DNA of 64,000 bases from Novispirillum itersonii subsp. itersonii ATCC 12639 (GTDB taxonomy: Bacteria; Pseudomonadota; Alphaproteobacteria; Rhodospirillales; Rhodospirillaceae): the NCBI RefSeq assembly GCF_000381985.1, contig NZ_KB907345.1, positions 87,799 to 151,798 of the forward strand. The letters run 5' to 3'. Below, piece by piece: positions 48,052 through 56,002 of this stretch. Under the pieces are notes generated by a model. It saw only the letters and a program-made list of their open reading frames with translations, searched no databases and was not told the DNA's origin. Positions within the stretch are counted from its first letter, which is position 1; every line of letters starts with the position of its first letter. A program made the translations under genes and the position numbers.

Positions 48052-48165
48052 ACCTTTGGGTAATAATCCATTAATGATTCTGCCCGTAACATCCCCACCG
48101 TCACCCGCCTAGGTAGGTTCCGAGCGGAGGGACAACACGGGTTCCCGCCCGTATCGCCCAAAGGT
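48052..48165. other. possible structured RNA or DNA element in the immunity region
   Basis: ACCTTTGGG (48052-48060) and CCCAAAGGT (48157-48165) are perfectly complementary and enclose 96 bases that include ACGGG-ttcccg-CCCGT and CCTAGG. From 48029 to 48387 no convincing gene is visible; a weak frame from 48255 runs antisense into the repressor gene. Confidence 0.4.
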
Positions 48166-48387
48166 GCGTCAACACCCCCGGCCAATCAGATTGATAAGGT
48201 CTAACTGTCCGCCGCTCGTGCCCGCGCGGGGCTAAAGCGGAGGCTAGCATATGGGTGATTGCCTTGGGGGATGTAATTAAGGCGTTGAAAAAACCGCTGA
48301 TAAACGAGCGCCCACATATAAATGTGGTAAAATTCGATAATGGCTTGTCCGAGCGGGATTTAATATATTGTGCAATGCGCCGCGCTC

Positions 48388-48813
48388 TTACCCAGTCATT
48401 GACTGGGCGCCGATGCGACCAAGGTGCAAAAGCATGCCCCTTTCGAGGTCGGCTCGCGATTTGCCCTCAACCAGCCCTGCATAGGCCAGCTGCACGAGAC
48501 TTGCCTCTGCAGCTGGAGGGAGGTCTACCCCCACGTCTGCCAGAGCGGATCGGGTTAGGGTCAGCGCAGTCGTCAACCGCTCCGGGTCCAGTCCGGGGAA
48601 ATCTGGGCGGAGAAAATCCGCAGCCCGTAATCCCAGCGCTGCGGCAAGTCTTGCAAGAAATCCCAGGCTGATATTAGGGGCGGAGCCGTTAAGAAAACCA
48701 CGCACCCCGCTTTCGCTGACGCCCGCTTTTTTGGCCCAGCTATTCGGGTTGAGCCCCGCTGCGCTCATGGCGCGGAGCATGTTTTCACGGCAGATGTCTA
48801 GCTCGTCCATCAT
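48388..48813 (-). CDS. prophage CI-like repressor (XRE HTH)
   Basis: The start near 48813 (MMDELDICRENMLRAMSAAG) gives about 141 residues with an HTH (SWAKKAGVSESGVRGFLNGS) and a helical C-terminus; it lacks a LexA-like peptidase domain. It is divergent from the Cro-like gene, with a perfect palindrome between them. Upstream in-frame residues overlap the operator and are rejected as start. Confidence 0.82.
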   Translation of the reverse strand: MMDELDICRENMLRAMSAAGLNPNSWAKKAGVSESGVRGFLNGSAPNISLGFLARLAAALGLRAADFLRPDFPGLDPERLTTALTLTRSALADVGVDLPPAAEASLVQLAYAGLVEGKSRADLERGMLLHLGRIGAQSMTG

Positions 48814-48869
48814 GCGAGTGTAGGTCCGTTTGGCGCGGGTCGATACTACGACATATCGCGGCTGAACGC

Positions 48870-48898
48870 TTGACAATTCGCGATATATCGCGATACCG
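48870..48898 (+). promoter_or_regulatory. divergent immunity promoter with perfect operator palindrome
   Basis: TTGACA (48870-48875) forms a rightward -35, and its reverse TTGTCA can serve the leftward repressor promoter. The perfect 16-base palindrome TCGCGATATATCGCGA (48878-48893) lies between the -35 and the rightward -10 region, so bound repressor would block rightward transcription. Confidence 0.75.
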
Positions 48899-48904
48899 TA
48901 AGGC

Positions 48905-49231
48905 ATGTTTATAAACCAATCCATCGAGCGCGTCCGCGCCTACCGCCGAGCCATGAACTGGAGTGTTCAGCGGCTGGCAAATGCTGCCGGGCTGAACGAA
49001 AGCACAATCCGGCACATCGACAGCCCGTGTTGGAGCCCAACAGCCAACACCCTGCGGCGACTGGAATCCGTCATTCCGGAAGGGGCCGACTGGCCCGCCG
49101 GGGTCAACCGGCCCCTCCCGTCCTCTCCCGCTGCTTCCGCCTGCGGCTGCTCCCCCGAGCCAGTCAAAGGTGCGACAGGCGCGGAGGAAGTACCATGTGG
49201 AAATGCCCCAAAGAAGTTCGGAAAACCATGA
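48905..49231 (+). CDS. Cro-like HTH protein
   Basis: The 108-residue protein has an HTH near its N-terminus (VQRLANAAGLNESTIRHIDS) and a Pro/Ala-rich C-terminal tail. It is the first rightward gene, 12 bases after the palindromic operator, the expected Cro position. The long tail overlaps the next gene. Confidence 0.75.
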   Translation: MFINQSIERVRAYRRAMNWSVQRLANAAGLNESTIRHIDSPCWSPTANTLRRLESVIPEGADWPAGVNRPLPSSPAASACGCSPEPVKGATGAEEVPCGNAPKKFGKP

Positions 49232-49590
49232 ACGCAACCGTAGAGATAACGCCTGAGATAGTCTCGGCGTCGGTGGCGCGGGGCCTGCGGGCCGCTGTGC
49301 CGGAGCGAGGCGCGTGCAAGCTGATTGCCCGCCGCATCGCGGCCACTCCCCGGACCGTGGAGGCATGGCTGGCGGGGGAGTCAGCACCCAATGCGGCCAG
49401 CCTACTGCGAATGATGGCCGAATACGAAACTGTCTGCGACGAGGTCCTGCGCCTGATCGGGGCGGACCGGCAGCGGCGGCGGACTGCGCCCGGACCAGCG
49501 GGCGGCGCTGGCCGATATCCTCCGAACCCTGGAGTCCTGACATGGGCAGTTTTTACGTTGAGAACCACCGCTGGCGGGGGGTCTCCGTAG
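49195..49590 (+). CDS. phage HTH protein, CII-like position
   Basis: The ATG at 49195 has GGAGGAAG 5 bases upstream and overlaps the end of the Cro-like gene; 131 residues. The central part reads as an HTH (LIARRIAATPRTVEAWLAGE SAP, about residues 45-67), followed by MMAEYETVCDEVL. It may be a CII-like activator or accessory regulator. The C-terminus is low-complexity. Confidence 0.65.
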   Translation: MWKCPKEVRKTMNATVEITPEIVSASVARGLRAAVPERGACKLIARRIAATPRTVEAWLAGESAPNAASLLRMMAEYETVCDEVLRLIGADRQRRRTAPGPAGGAGRYPPNPGVLTWAVFTLRTTAGGGSP

Positions 49591-49721
49591 CCCGCCGGTT
49601 GGGCGCAATCGTGATTATCGCCGGTTACGTCACCCTCGCCGTCAGCAGCCAGAGCCTGCTGGACCGGCTGGCGACAATAACAGACCAGCTGCGCCACCTT
49701 TTCAACATCTCCACCCCCTGA
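49542..49721 (+). CDS. small single-pass membrane protein
   Basis: The 59-residue frame starts MGSFYVENHRWRGVSVARRL and contains one hydrophobic helix (LGAIVIIAGYVTLAVSS) followed by an amphipathic tail. GGAG lies upstream, and it overlaps the previous gene by 49 bases. Its place between regulators and gapR fits a small phage membrane peptide of unknown function. Confidence 0.5.
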   Translation: MGSFYVENHRWRGVSVARRLGAIVIIAGYVTLAVSSQSLLDRLATITDQLRHLFNISTP

Positions 49722-49734
49722 ACCGAGGTGACAA

Positions 49735-49977
49735 ATGGAAAGCATGGATACTTCAGCCGCCGAACAACTGCGTTCCTATATCGAGCGGATTGAGCGCCTT
49801 GAGGAAGAAAAAGCCAATATCGCCTCTGACATCAAGGATGTGTATTCCGAGGCGAAATCAATGGGCTATGACCCGGCAATCATCCGGAAAGTCGTCAGCC
49901 TGCGCCGGAAGGAACCGCATGAGCTGGAAGAGGAAGAGCAGCTGCTGACCCTGTACCGCATGGCGGTCGGGGCCTGA
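49735..49977 (+). CDS. GapR-like DNA-binding protein (DUF2312)
   Basis: The 80-residue protein matches GapR along its length: [34 protein letters not shown] and [15 protein letters not shown]. GapR is a nucleoid-associated protein of alphaproteobacteria that clamps overtwisted DNA ahead of replication forks. This copy is in the phage early operon, immediately upstream of rusA. GAGGTGAC precedes the ATG. Confidence 0.9.
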   Translation: MESMDTSAAEQLRSYIERIERLEEEKANIASDIKDVYSEAKSMGYDPAIIRKVVSLRRKEPHELEEEEQLLTLYRMAVGA

Positions 49978-49981
49978 CCGG

Positions 49982-50407
49982 ATGGCGCGGGTTGAGTTTT
50001 TTGCACCGGGCCTGCCGGTCGGAAAGGGCCGCCCCCGCGCCACAGTTCGAAGCGGGGTGATGCGCCTGTATACCCCGGCACGGACCCGCACCCAAGAGGC
50101 CGCCATCGCTCTGGCGGCCCGGCTGGCAATGGTAGGTCGGTCCGTTATCCTCGGGCCTGTCAGAACGGACATGGTTTTTGTCCTGCCGGTGCCTGCCAGC
50201 TGGCCGAAACGGCGGCAGGCACTGGCCCGGAATGGGGCGGAGCTGCCGGCCAAAAAACCCGATCTGGACAACCTCGAAAAGTTGGTGCTGGACGCCCTGA
50301 ACGGGATCGTCTGGCGGGATGATGCGCAGGTTGTCGAGGGAACAAAACGGAAAATTTACGGGGACGCTCCGGGCGTGACCGTGACTGTTGAGGAGGTGGC
50401 TCCATGA
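49982..50407 (+). CDS. RusA-like Holliday junction resolvase
   Basis: The 141-residue protein has RusA features: PVGKGRPRATVRSGV at the N-terminus, the signature KPDLDNLEKLVLDAL (residues 92-106) with catalytic aspartates, and WRDDAQV with Asp113-Asp114. RusA resolves four-way junctions during recombination and replication. It starts 4 bases after gapR and overlaps the next gene. Confidence 0.92.
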   Translation: MARVEFFAPGLPVGKGRPRATVRSGVMRLYTPARTRTQEAAIALAARLAMVGRSVILGPVRTDMVFVLPVPASWPKRRQALARNGAELPAKKPDLDNLEKLVLDALNGIVWRDDAQVVEGTKRKIYGDAPGVTVTVEEVAP

Positions 50408-50766
50408 TGAGAATGCCCGCAGTTACCCGCGTTAAAGGCGGTGGCATCAACTGGACGCCTGATTTGCTCGATTGGTTGCAGGCCAGCATCGCCGCCGGGG
50501 TGCCTGTCAAGGCGCTGGCGATGGATATCGGATGCTCAACCCAGAGCATCTACACCTGCTGCACCAAGTATAACATCAACAAGCCGGTGCGGATTGAGGA
50601 GCAACCGGACGCAAAAGCCGATTTTGCCACCCTGATGGCCGGACGCCGGTTTGAGGATATGCCGGTGCGCAGGACGAAAAGCCCGGGCTGGATGCCAGTC
50701 GGGCCGATCACCCGGATTATTCCGCGCCGCACAGTGGGCCGGGCGCTGGATCTGGGGGGGCTGTGA
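50404..50766 (+). CDS. hypothetical phage protein with HTH-like segment
   Basis: The 120-residue protein overlaps rusA by 4 bases and the methyltransferase gene by 4 bases. The part LQASIAAGVPVKALAMDIGC followed by STQSIYTCCTKYNI resembles a homeodomain-like HTH. The remainder is basic. It is probably a phage DNA-binding protein. Confidence 0.65.
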   Translation: MMRMPAVTRVKGGGINWTPDLLDWLQASIAAGVPVKALAMDIGCSTQSIYTCCTKYNINKPVRIEEQPDAKADFATLMAGRRFEDMPVRRTKSPGWMPVGPITRIIPRRTVGRALDLGGL

Positions 50767-51341
50767 TGACCCGCCCCGCTGATGACCACTATCCGACCCC
50801 ACCGGAGGCCACCCGCGCCCTGTTGAGCGTGGAGCAGTTCGGCGCGGGCATCTGGGAGCCCTGTGCAGGATCCGGCGAAATGGCCGCCGTGCTGCGGCAG
50901 GCGGGCTACACGGTGGCTGCCACCACCCTGCACGATGGGCGGGCGGATCGGGATTTCCCGAAACACCGGGTGATCGGCGGAACCGATTTCTTGGCGGAAA
51001 CCCGGCTGCGCCATCATGCGATTGTCACCAATCCGCCGTACCGGATTGCTGAGGAGATCATCCGCCACGCCCTGAGCCTGAGACCTCAGCGGGTAGCGAT
51101 GCTGCTGAACCTCAAATTCCTGGGGAGCAAGGCCCGCCGGGCTGGCCTGTTCGCGGAAACCCCTCCCGCCCGGGTGTGGGTGTTTGCTGACCGGATCAGC
51201 ATGTATCCCGCCGGGTGGGATGGCCCCCGCGCCACCACCACCGAAACCATGGCGTGGTTTGTCTGGGATGCCCCGTTCCGGCGGGTGCCCCCGGCCATCG
51301 GCTGGATTGAGGCCGGGGAACACCGGGGGGCGGCGGAATGA
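50763..51341 (+). CDS. phage DNA methyltransferase (NPPY type)
   Basis: The 192-residue protein has the SAM loop IWEPCAGSGEMAAVL (about residues 30-44) and the catalytic NPPY at 90-93, the pattern of adenine-N6 or cytosine-N4 DNA methyltransferases. It begins DHYPTPPEAT, a common start in phage copies. No restriction endonuclease is near, so it is an orphan enzyme, perhaps protecting phage DNA. Confidence 0.85.
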   Translation: MMTRPADDHYPTPPEATRALLSVEQFGAGIWEPCAGSGEMAAVLRQAGYTVAATTLHDGRADRDFPKHRVIGGTDFLAETRLRHHAIVTNPPYRIAEEIIRHALSLRPQRVAMLLNLKFLGSKARRAGLFAETPPARVWVFADRISMYPAGWDGPRATTTETMAWFVWDAPFRRVPPAIGWIEAGEHRGAAE

Positions 51342-52333
51342 CAGCCGCCGCCAAAAACCCATGGATGAAGTTTTACCCTGCCGACTGGCGGGCGGATCCG
51401 CAGCTGCGCATGTGCAGTCTGGCCGCCCGGGGTTTGTGGGTTGAAATGCTTTGCCTGATGCATGAGGCTGAGCCCTATGGCCACCTGACCGTCAACGGAC
51501 GGCCCGTGACAGACGCGCAACTCGCAGTCCTGTGTGGGCTCCCCCCAGTAGAGCTTGGCGCATTGCTAACCGAGCTTGAAGAGGCAGGAGTGTTCAGCAG
51601 GGCGCGTAACCGCGTGATCTACTCCCGGCGCATGACCCGTGACGAGAAGAAGAGAAAGGACGGCGAAAAGTCCGCGAAAAGCGGAACTTTGCCATCCTCT
51701 CGGCGTGGTCGTAAGAGTATTGAAAATAAACAGGAAAATTCGCCACCCTCCGGGGTGGATAGGGGGGTGGCTTCAAAACCACCCCCCCACCCAGAAGCCA
51801 GAAGCCAGAGGCCAGATAAACAAAAGGGCTGTGCTGAGAGCGCGGGCGCGACGGATTCCGCCACCGGGGTCATTGCCGCGTTTGACGAGGCCCGGGCCGC
51901 CGCATGGGGACCGGCGCAGCGCCGACCGTGGCCCGCCGCCACCGACCTGACCGCCGCCGTCAGCGCCATGGCGCGGGGGCAGGGGCTGGGGCTGACCCCG
52001 GACCAGACCGTCGGCCTGTGTGCCGGGCTGTTCCGGCAGCGGATGGCCGCCATGCAGGCCAAGGGGCAGGCCCCGCCGCAGAGCCTGCGGTTTTTTGAAC
52101 AGGCCATTGCCGACACGCTGGCCGCTGCTGCTGCCCCGCCCCCGGTCGCCCCGCTCCCAGTCACCCCTCTCACTGGGGCCAATCCGCCCGAAGCCGGAGT
52201 TTCCCGCGATGACACCCGACCTGACACCCGGGCTGATGCCCGCCGGACCCGCCGCGCTGCCGCCGCTGCCGATGCCGACCGCGACATCCTCGCCGCCCTT
52301 GGCCTCGCGCCTGACCGGGTGGACGCCGGTTGA
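51338..52333 (+). CDS. phage replication protein, DUF1376-like / O-like
   Basis: The 331-residue protein begins with the DUF1376-type domain (NPWMKFYPADWRADPQLRMC; AARGLWVEMLCLMHEAEPYG; VLCGLPPVELGALLTELEEA), a winged-helix-like N-terminus used by phage replication initiators. A low-complexity linker follows, then a C-terminal helical part. It starts on the ATGA overlap with the methyltransferase gene. It probably binds the phage origin. Confidence 0.75.
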   Translation: MTAAAKNPWMKFYPADWRADPQLRMCSLAARGLWVEMLCLMHEAEPYGHLTVNGRPVTDAQLAVLCGLPPVELGALLTELEEAGVFSRARNRVIYSRRMTRDEKKRKDGEKSAKSGTLPSSRRGRKSIENKQENSPPSGVDRGVASKPPPHPEARSQRPDKQKGCAESAGATDSATGVIAAFDEARAAAWGPAQRRPWPAATDLTAAVSAMARGQGLGLTPDQTVGLCAGLFRQRMAAMQAKGQAPPQSLRFFEQAIADTLAAAAAPPPVAPLPVTPLTGANPPEAGVSRDDTRPDTRADARRTRRAAAAADADRDILAALGLAPDRVDAG

Positions 52334-52751
52334 ACCGCTGCCGCCCGGCATAACGGCGGACGGGCTGCGGCAGGAGCTGGCGCGGCTGGAAAGCGCGGCC
52401 CATCCCGCCAGCCCGGAGGACTGGGCGGTGCTGATTGGCCTGCTGCGGCGGCTGGCAACGGCCTTCCGGATTGAGGTGGACGATTGGGCGCTGCTGACCC
52501 GGCTGTACGCCGAAGGGCTGCGGGATCTGCCTGCCGACCTGCTGCGGCTGGCGGTCCAGCGGGTAATCGGGCATTGGGCCAACGGCTACCGGATGCCACT
52601 GCCCGGAGAAATCCGGGCCGAGGTGGCAACAGAACTGGCGGAACGGGTGGGGGCCATGGCCCGACTGCGGACGGCGGCAATGGTGGCGGGGCGGATGCGT
52701 CAACGCGAAAAGTCAGGGTGTGTGACTGGGCGGAGTGCGCCCTCCGGTTGA
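52209..52751 (+). CDS. phage replication-associated protein (helicase-loader position)
   Basis: The frame from 52209 (alternatives 52236 and 52272) gives up to 180 residues. After a Pro-rich start comes a well-formed helical domain (ADGLRQELARLESAAHPASP; LLTRLYAEGLRDLPADLLRL; MPLPGEIRAEVATELAERVG). The order O-like then P-like suggests helicase loading, but homology was not established. It overlaps the upstream gene by up to 125 bases in another frame. Confidence 0.65.
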   Translation: MTPDLTPGLMPAGPAALPPLPMPTATSSPPLASRLTGWTPVEPLPPGITADGLRQELARLESAAHPASPEDWAVLIGLLRRLATAFRIEVDDWALLTRLYAEGLRDLPADLLRLAVQRVIGHWANGYRMPLPGEIRAEVATELAERVGAMARLRTAAMVAGRMRQREKSGCVTGRSAPSG

Positions 52752-52817
52752 CGGGGCGCAGCCGTCTGCGGCAGGATCGGCGGCAGTTGTGGACTGACGA
52801 TCTGAGGGTGTGCGGGG

Positions 52818-54092
52818 ATGGCTGATATTGATGATATTTTTGATGGACTTGAGGTGTTGCATAAGAAGATAGAAAAAGCAATAAAAAATATAGATCATAA
52901 TAATAGTGTTAATTTTAAATTCAAAAAAAATATGAATAGATTGAGTGATTTATTTTCATATATTTATAAAATTATTAAAATTGTAGGTGTAGAAAAATTA
53001 AATTTTTCAATTGATTTTATTGATTATGAAAAAACAATTGAAATAAATAAAAAAATTAATGATCTCATGGGGTTGTCTGACGTAGAAATAATAAATTATA
53101 TGAATAGTGAATCATTTTTTTTGATTGAGAACTCTTATTGCGATGTGTATCAATTGGTTTGTAGTCATTATTTTATGTTGATAATTGATGTTCAAGTTGA
53201 AAAAATAAATAAAATATCTAAAAATATTGATGAGATTAAACCTAATGTTGTTTCTATGGGTGATAAGATGGCAGGGATTTCCTCCATTATCGCTCGCGTT
53301 GAGAAGTCGGAGGAAACTTTATATTTAATTAATAGTAAGCTTGAGGAGCTAACTGTTCTTGAGTTGAAAACCGGGAATTTGGAAGTAAGCGCCTCTCAGC
53401 TTGTAGAGACCCTGAAAGAGCATGAAGAGACGGCAAGGGGCATCCTCGATAAGGCGGATAAGGCCTTTACCGCCGCAATCCAGCAGGGATTGGCGAAGGC
53501 CTTTTCCGATCAGGCAAGGGCGCAAATCTGGAGCATGCGGATATGGATTGTGGCCCTGCTTGCAGCCTTGGGTGCCGGGGGATGGGCGGGGTTTTCTCAT
53601 TTTCCCGAGGTTAAAGACATACTGCTGACGTCAACGGCGAGTGAAGGGCGGTTGGCCATGCTGTTGCTGATGTACGCTCTGCCCTTGACCGGGGTGATCT
53701 GGTTCGCCTGGTTGGCGACCAAACAGATCGGGCAGCGCTTCCGGCTGGCGCAGGACTATACCTTCAAGGCAGCGGCGGCCAGCGCCTACGAAGGGTTCCG
53801 CAGGCAGGCGAGTGAGATTGATAAGGCCCACGGTGGCAATGACCTTGAACGTGGTCTGATGCTGTCCGCGCTGTCGCGGTTTGACGAACAGCCCCTGCGC
53901 CTGATTGAGAATGCGACCCATGGCAGCCCATGGCATGACCTGCTGGGCAAAATGATGGAGACCACCGGCAAGGCGGCTGACACGGTATCGGACGCAACCG
54001 GCAAAACAGCCGGTGCGCTGGGAAAGGCTGTTGATGCCGTGAAGGAGATAAAGGCCAAAGTGGGGGATGCCGGGGCGGGGGATAAACCGTAA
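52818..54092 (+). CDS. chimeric two-helix membrane protein with AT-rich 5' half
   Basis: The 424-residue protein has an Ile/Lys/Asn-rich N-terminal half (1 to about 175) encoded by strikingly AT-rich DNA, then a coiled-coil linker (175-235), TM helices at about 242-260 and 279-300, and a soluble C-terminal part with RLAQDYTFKAAAASAYEGFR and a helical repeat tail. The 3' half has host-like GC. I recognise no named family. Position between replication and terminase genes, foreign composition and a membrane effector-like end suggest a moron or defence gene with exchangeable sensor half. Confidence 0.8.
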   Translation: MADIDDIFDGLEVLHKKIEKAIKNIDHNNSVNFKFKKNMNRLSDLFSYIYKIIKIVGVEKLNFSIDFIDYEKTIEINKKINDLMGLSDVEIINYMNSESFFLIENSYCDVYQLVCSHYFMLIIDVQVEKINKISKNIDEIKPNVVSMGDKMAGISSIIARVEKSEETLYLINSKLEELTVLELKTGNLEVSASQLVETLKEHEETARGILDKADKAFTAAIQQGLAKAFSDQARAQIWSMRIWIVALLAALGAGGWAGFSHFPEVKDILLTSTASEGRLAMLLLMYALPLTGVIWFAWLATKQIGQRFRLAQDYTFKAAAASAYEGFRRQASEIDKAHGGNDLERGLMLSALSRFDEQPLRLIENATHGSPWHDLLGKMMETTGKAADTVSDATGKTAGALGKAVDAVKEIKAKVGDAGAGDKP

Positions 54093-54227
54093 GGCGGCGA
54101 TTGCGGCGGGCCGCGCACCAGCGATCCAGCGGCCCGGAAAACGGGTAATGGTTAGGGATGGTTAGATTGGGATGAAGGCCCCGGAATCATCTCCGGGGCG
54201 CCTGCCTTCACTCATAGAGGTTTCGGG

Positions 54228-54524
54228 ATGAAAAACTATACAGCCCCTCTCTGCGCCGCCTTGCTGGCCGGAACCGCCGCGCACGCTGCTGAGCCACCGG
54301 TGACGGTAGCGCAGTGGTGCGCCTACGAAGCGGCAACGAACCAGATCACCTACGCCGCCAATAAAAAACACGAACTGACCCCGGAAAGCGGCGGCGGATG
54401 GGATGTTCGCCGCAGAAAGTGGACAGACCCGCAGTTCAAGAAACTCCAGAAAAAGCACTTTGGGGGCGAAGAGCAATTCCTGCTGGCGTGGACAGCACAC
54501 ACGAACACGAAGTGCCCGCGCTAA
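54228..54524 (+). CDS. small secreted protein
   Basis: The 98-residue protein has a clear signal peptide (NYTAPLCAALLAGTAAHA, cleavage near residue 20) and a mature part with two cysteines and many lysines (FKKLQKKHFGGEEQFLLAWT). It would be periplasmic. It lies just after the membrane-protein gene and may be part of the same cargo. The function is unknown. Confidence 0.65.
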   Translation: MKNYTAPLCAALLAGTAAHAAEPPVTVAQWCAYEAATNQITYAANKKHELTPESGGGWDVRRRKWTDPQFKKLQKKHFGGEEQFLLAWTAHTNTKCPR

Positions 54525-54633
54525 CGCGCCACGCCGCGCATTTTCTCTGGGGTGCGCAGGTGGGCGGCGGTTCTCTGTAGCGGTAACTGCGGGGGCGTCA
54601 GGGGGTTCCCGGACGCCCCCGCAGCCGATCCTG

Positions 54634-54747
54634 TTACAGCATCGGGGGAATGCCGAAATACTGGATCAATTCCAAGACGTTATCAGAGAACTGATATACG
54701 TCGTTCAGGAACCCCAGCACTTCGAACAGTAGGCGCAGTCTGGCCAT
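54634..54747 (-). CDS. 37-residue small protein
   Basis: On the minus strand an ATG at 54747, preceded by GGAAGGATAGCAC, opens a 37-codon frame with hydrophobic and aromatic content (RLRLLFEVLGFLNDVYQFSD, ending FGIPPML) and a TAA stop. The Shine-Dalgarno sequence and non-random composition argue for a real peptide, perhaps membrane-active. It is opposite in direction to all neighbouring late genes. Confidence 0.5.
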   Translation of the reverse strand: MARLRLLFEVLGFLNDVYQFSDNVLELIQYFGIPPML

Positions 54748-54831
54748 GTGCTATCCTTCCATGCAATCACGTCACTCCCGCCGACAACCGATCCTTCGTC
54801 GGGCGTTAATGAGTGAAACTCATAAAATTGC

Positions 54832-55044
54832 TTGCACCTCCGGCGCAGTCGTGTATATAAGTCATTCAACAAAACGTTGACTCTATATACACGTCACGAG
54901 ATGCAAGCGGTGAAAGCACACAGGATGCGTTAGCGTACTGTGTGGCTCTAGACGGCCATCCGGAGTCTTTGCTTTTAAGCACTTACATAAGTGGTTCCAT
55001 GCAGATGAAATATAACCCGGGCGCTTTTCAGCGAGCCGGGTTTT
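54832..55044 (+). ncRNA. candidate small RNA upstream of the terminase genes
   Basis: A promoter-like TTGCAC (54832-54837) with TATATA (54854-54859) is followed by an AT-rich dyad (GTGTATATA at 54851-54859 with TATATACAC at 54884-54892, plus AGTCA/TGACT inside), a CACTT-acat-AAGTG hairpin, and a terminator-like AACCCGGGC...GAGCCGGGTTTT at about 55014-55043. The frames are short, so an untranslated transcript of roughly 170-180 nt is suggested. Confidence 0.45.
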
Positions 55045-55169
55045 ATGCTGTGACGATATCGGAATTTTTCAACGTCAGCAATCGGAAACAGCACTCTTGA
55101 TTCCCTCCCGCATCCGCCTGTAGACTCCTCCCCGGGATCAGCCGCGCCGCCTGACAGAAGGGCGATGCG

Positions 55170-55418
55170 ATGCACAGCGCACACCGCGCACACGATGAAC
55201 ACACACCGGCCCGGATGGTGATTGCCGCCGCTGGCGGGTATCGGCGTTTGGCTGAATATCTGAATCTTGATGCCCGTTGGGTGGCGCGGTGGGACAGCCC
55301 AGCCGACCAGCGCGGAACGGGCGGGCGCATCCCGGCGTCGCAGATCGGCCCGATCTGGCGGCTGATCCGGCGGGAAGGCTGGCCGATCACTCTTGAACAG
55401 TTGCTGGGGGTGGACTGA
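55170..55418 (+). CDS. small phage protein before terS
   Basis: The 82-residue protein contains an HTH-like segment (AAGGYRRLAEYLNLDARWVA; then IPASQIGPIWRLIRREGWPI) and its stop overlaps the terS start (TGATG). It may be a DNA-binding accessory to packaging or a late regulator. Confidence 0.65.
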   Translation: MHSAHRAHDEHTPARMVIAAAGGYRRLAEYLNLDARWVARWDSPADQRGTGGRIPASQIGPIWRLIRREGWPITLEQLLGVD

Positions 55419-56002
55419 TGGCCCCCCGTGCGATGTCCGCCAAGGCCCGGCGGTTTGTTGACGAATATATGATTGACCTCAACGCCACGCAGGCTGCGAT
55501 CCGCGCCGGATACAGCGCGAGGTCAGCCAAAACGCAGGGCAGTCACCTGATGACCCGGCCAGAGGTGCAGGCGGCTGTGGCTGCGGCGCAGGCCGGGCGC
55601 TCCCGCCGCACTGAAATCACCGCCGACCGGGTGGTGGAAGAACTGGCGCGGGTGGCCTTTTTCGATCTGCGGCGGGTGTTCCGGCCCGATGGGGCGCTGA
55701 TCCCGGTGGCTGATCTGCCGGAAGATGTGGCGGCGGCGCTGGCGGCGGTCGATCTGGCGACGGTGGGCAAGGGCGAAGGCGCGGTTGAGCACATCGCCAA
55801 AATCAAAACCGCCGACAAGCTGCGGGCGCTGGAAAATCTGGCCCGGCATCTGGGGATGTTCCGTGAACGGGTGGAGGTCTCCGGCCCCGGCGGTGGCCCG
55901 GTGGAGGTTTCCGCCCTGACCCCGGCGGAGCGGGCGGCGCGGGTACAGGCCCTGATTGACATCGCCGCAGCACGGGGGGAGGAGGCCGAGAATGCCGGTT
56001 GA
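55418..56002 (+). CDS. terminase small subunit
   Basis: The 194-residue protein has the Terminase_2 N-terminal pattern: MSAKARRFVDEYMIDLNATQ, AAIRAGYSARSAKTQG and RPEVQAAVAAAQAGR, which bind pac/cos DNA. The C-terminus carries a helical oligomerisation and TerL-contact region. It overlaps terL's start by 11 bases. Confidence 0.92.
   Translation: MAPRAMSAKARRFVDEYMIDLNATQAAIRAGYSARSAKTQGSHLMTRPEVQAAVAAAQAGRSRRTEITADRVVEELARVAFFDLRRVFRPDGALIPVADLPEDVAAALAAVDLATVGKGEGAVEHIAKIKTADKLRALENLARHLGMFRERVEVSGPGGGPVEVSALTPAERAARVQALIDIAAARGEEAENAG

Noticed and set aside
48391..48408. CCCAGTCA/TGACTGGG dyad as repressor terminator
   Set aside because: It lies within the coding end of the repressor gene and has no T run.
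48255..48671. Rightward frame starting with GTG in the immunity region
   Set aside because: The first 50 codons look plausible, but the rest is exactly antisense to the repressor and proline-rich. At most a truncated relic.
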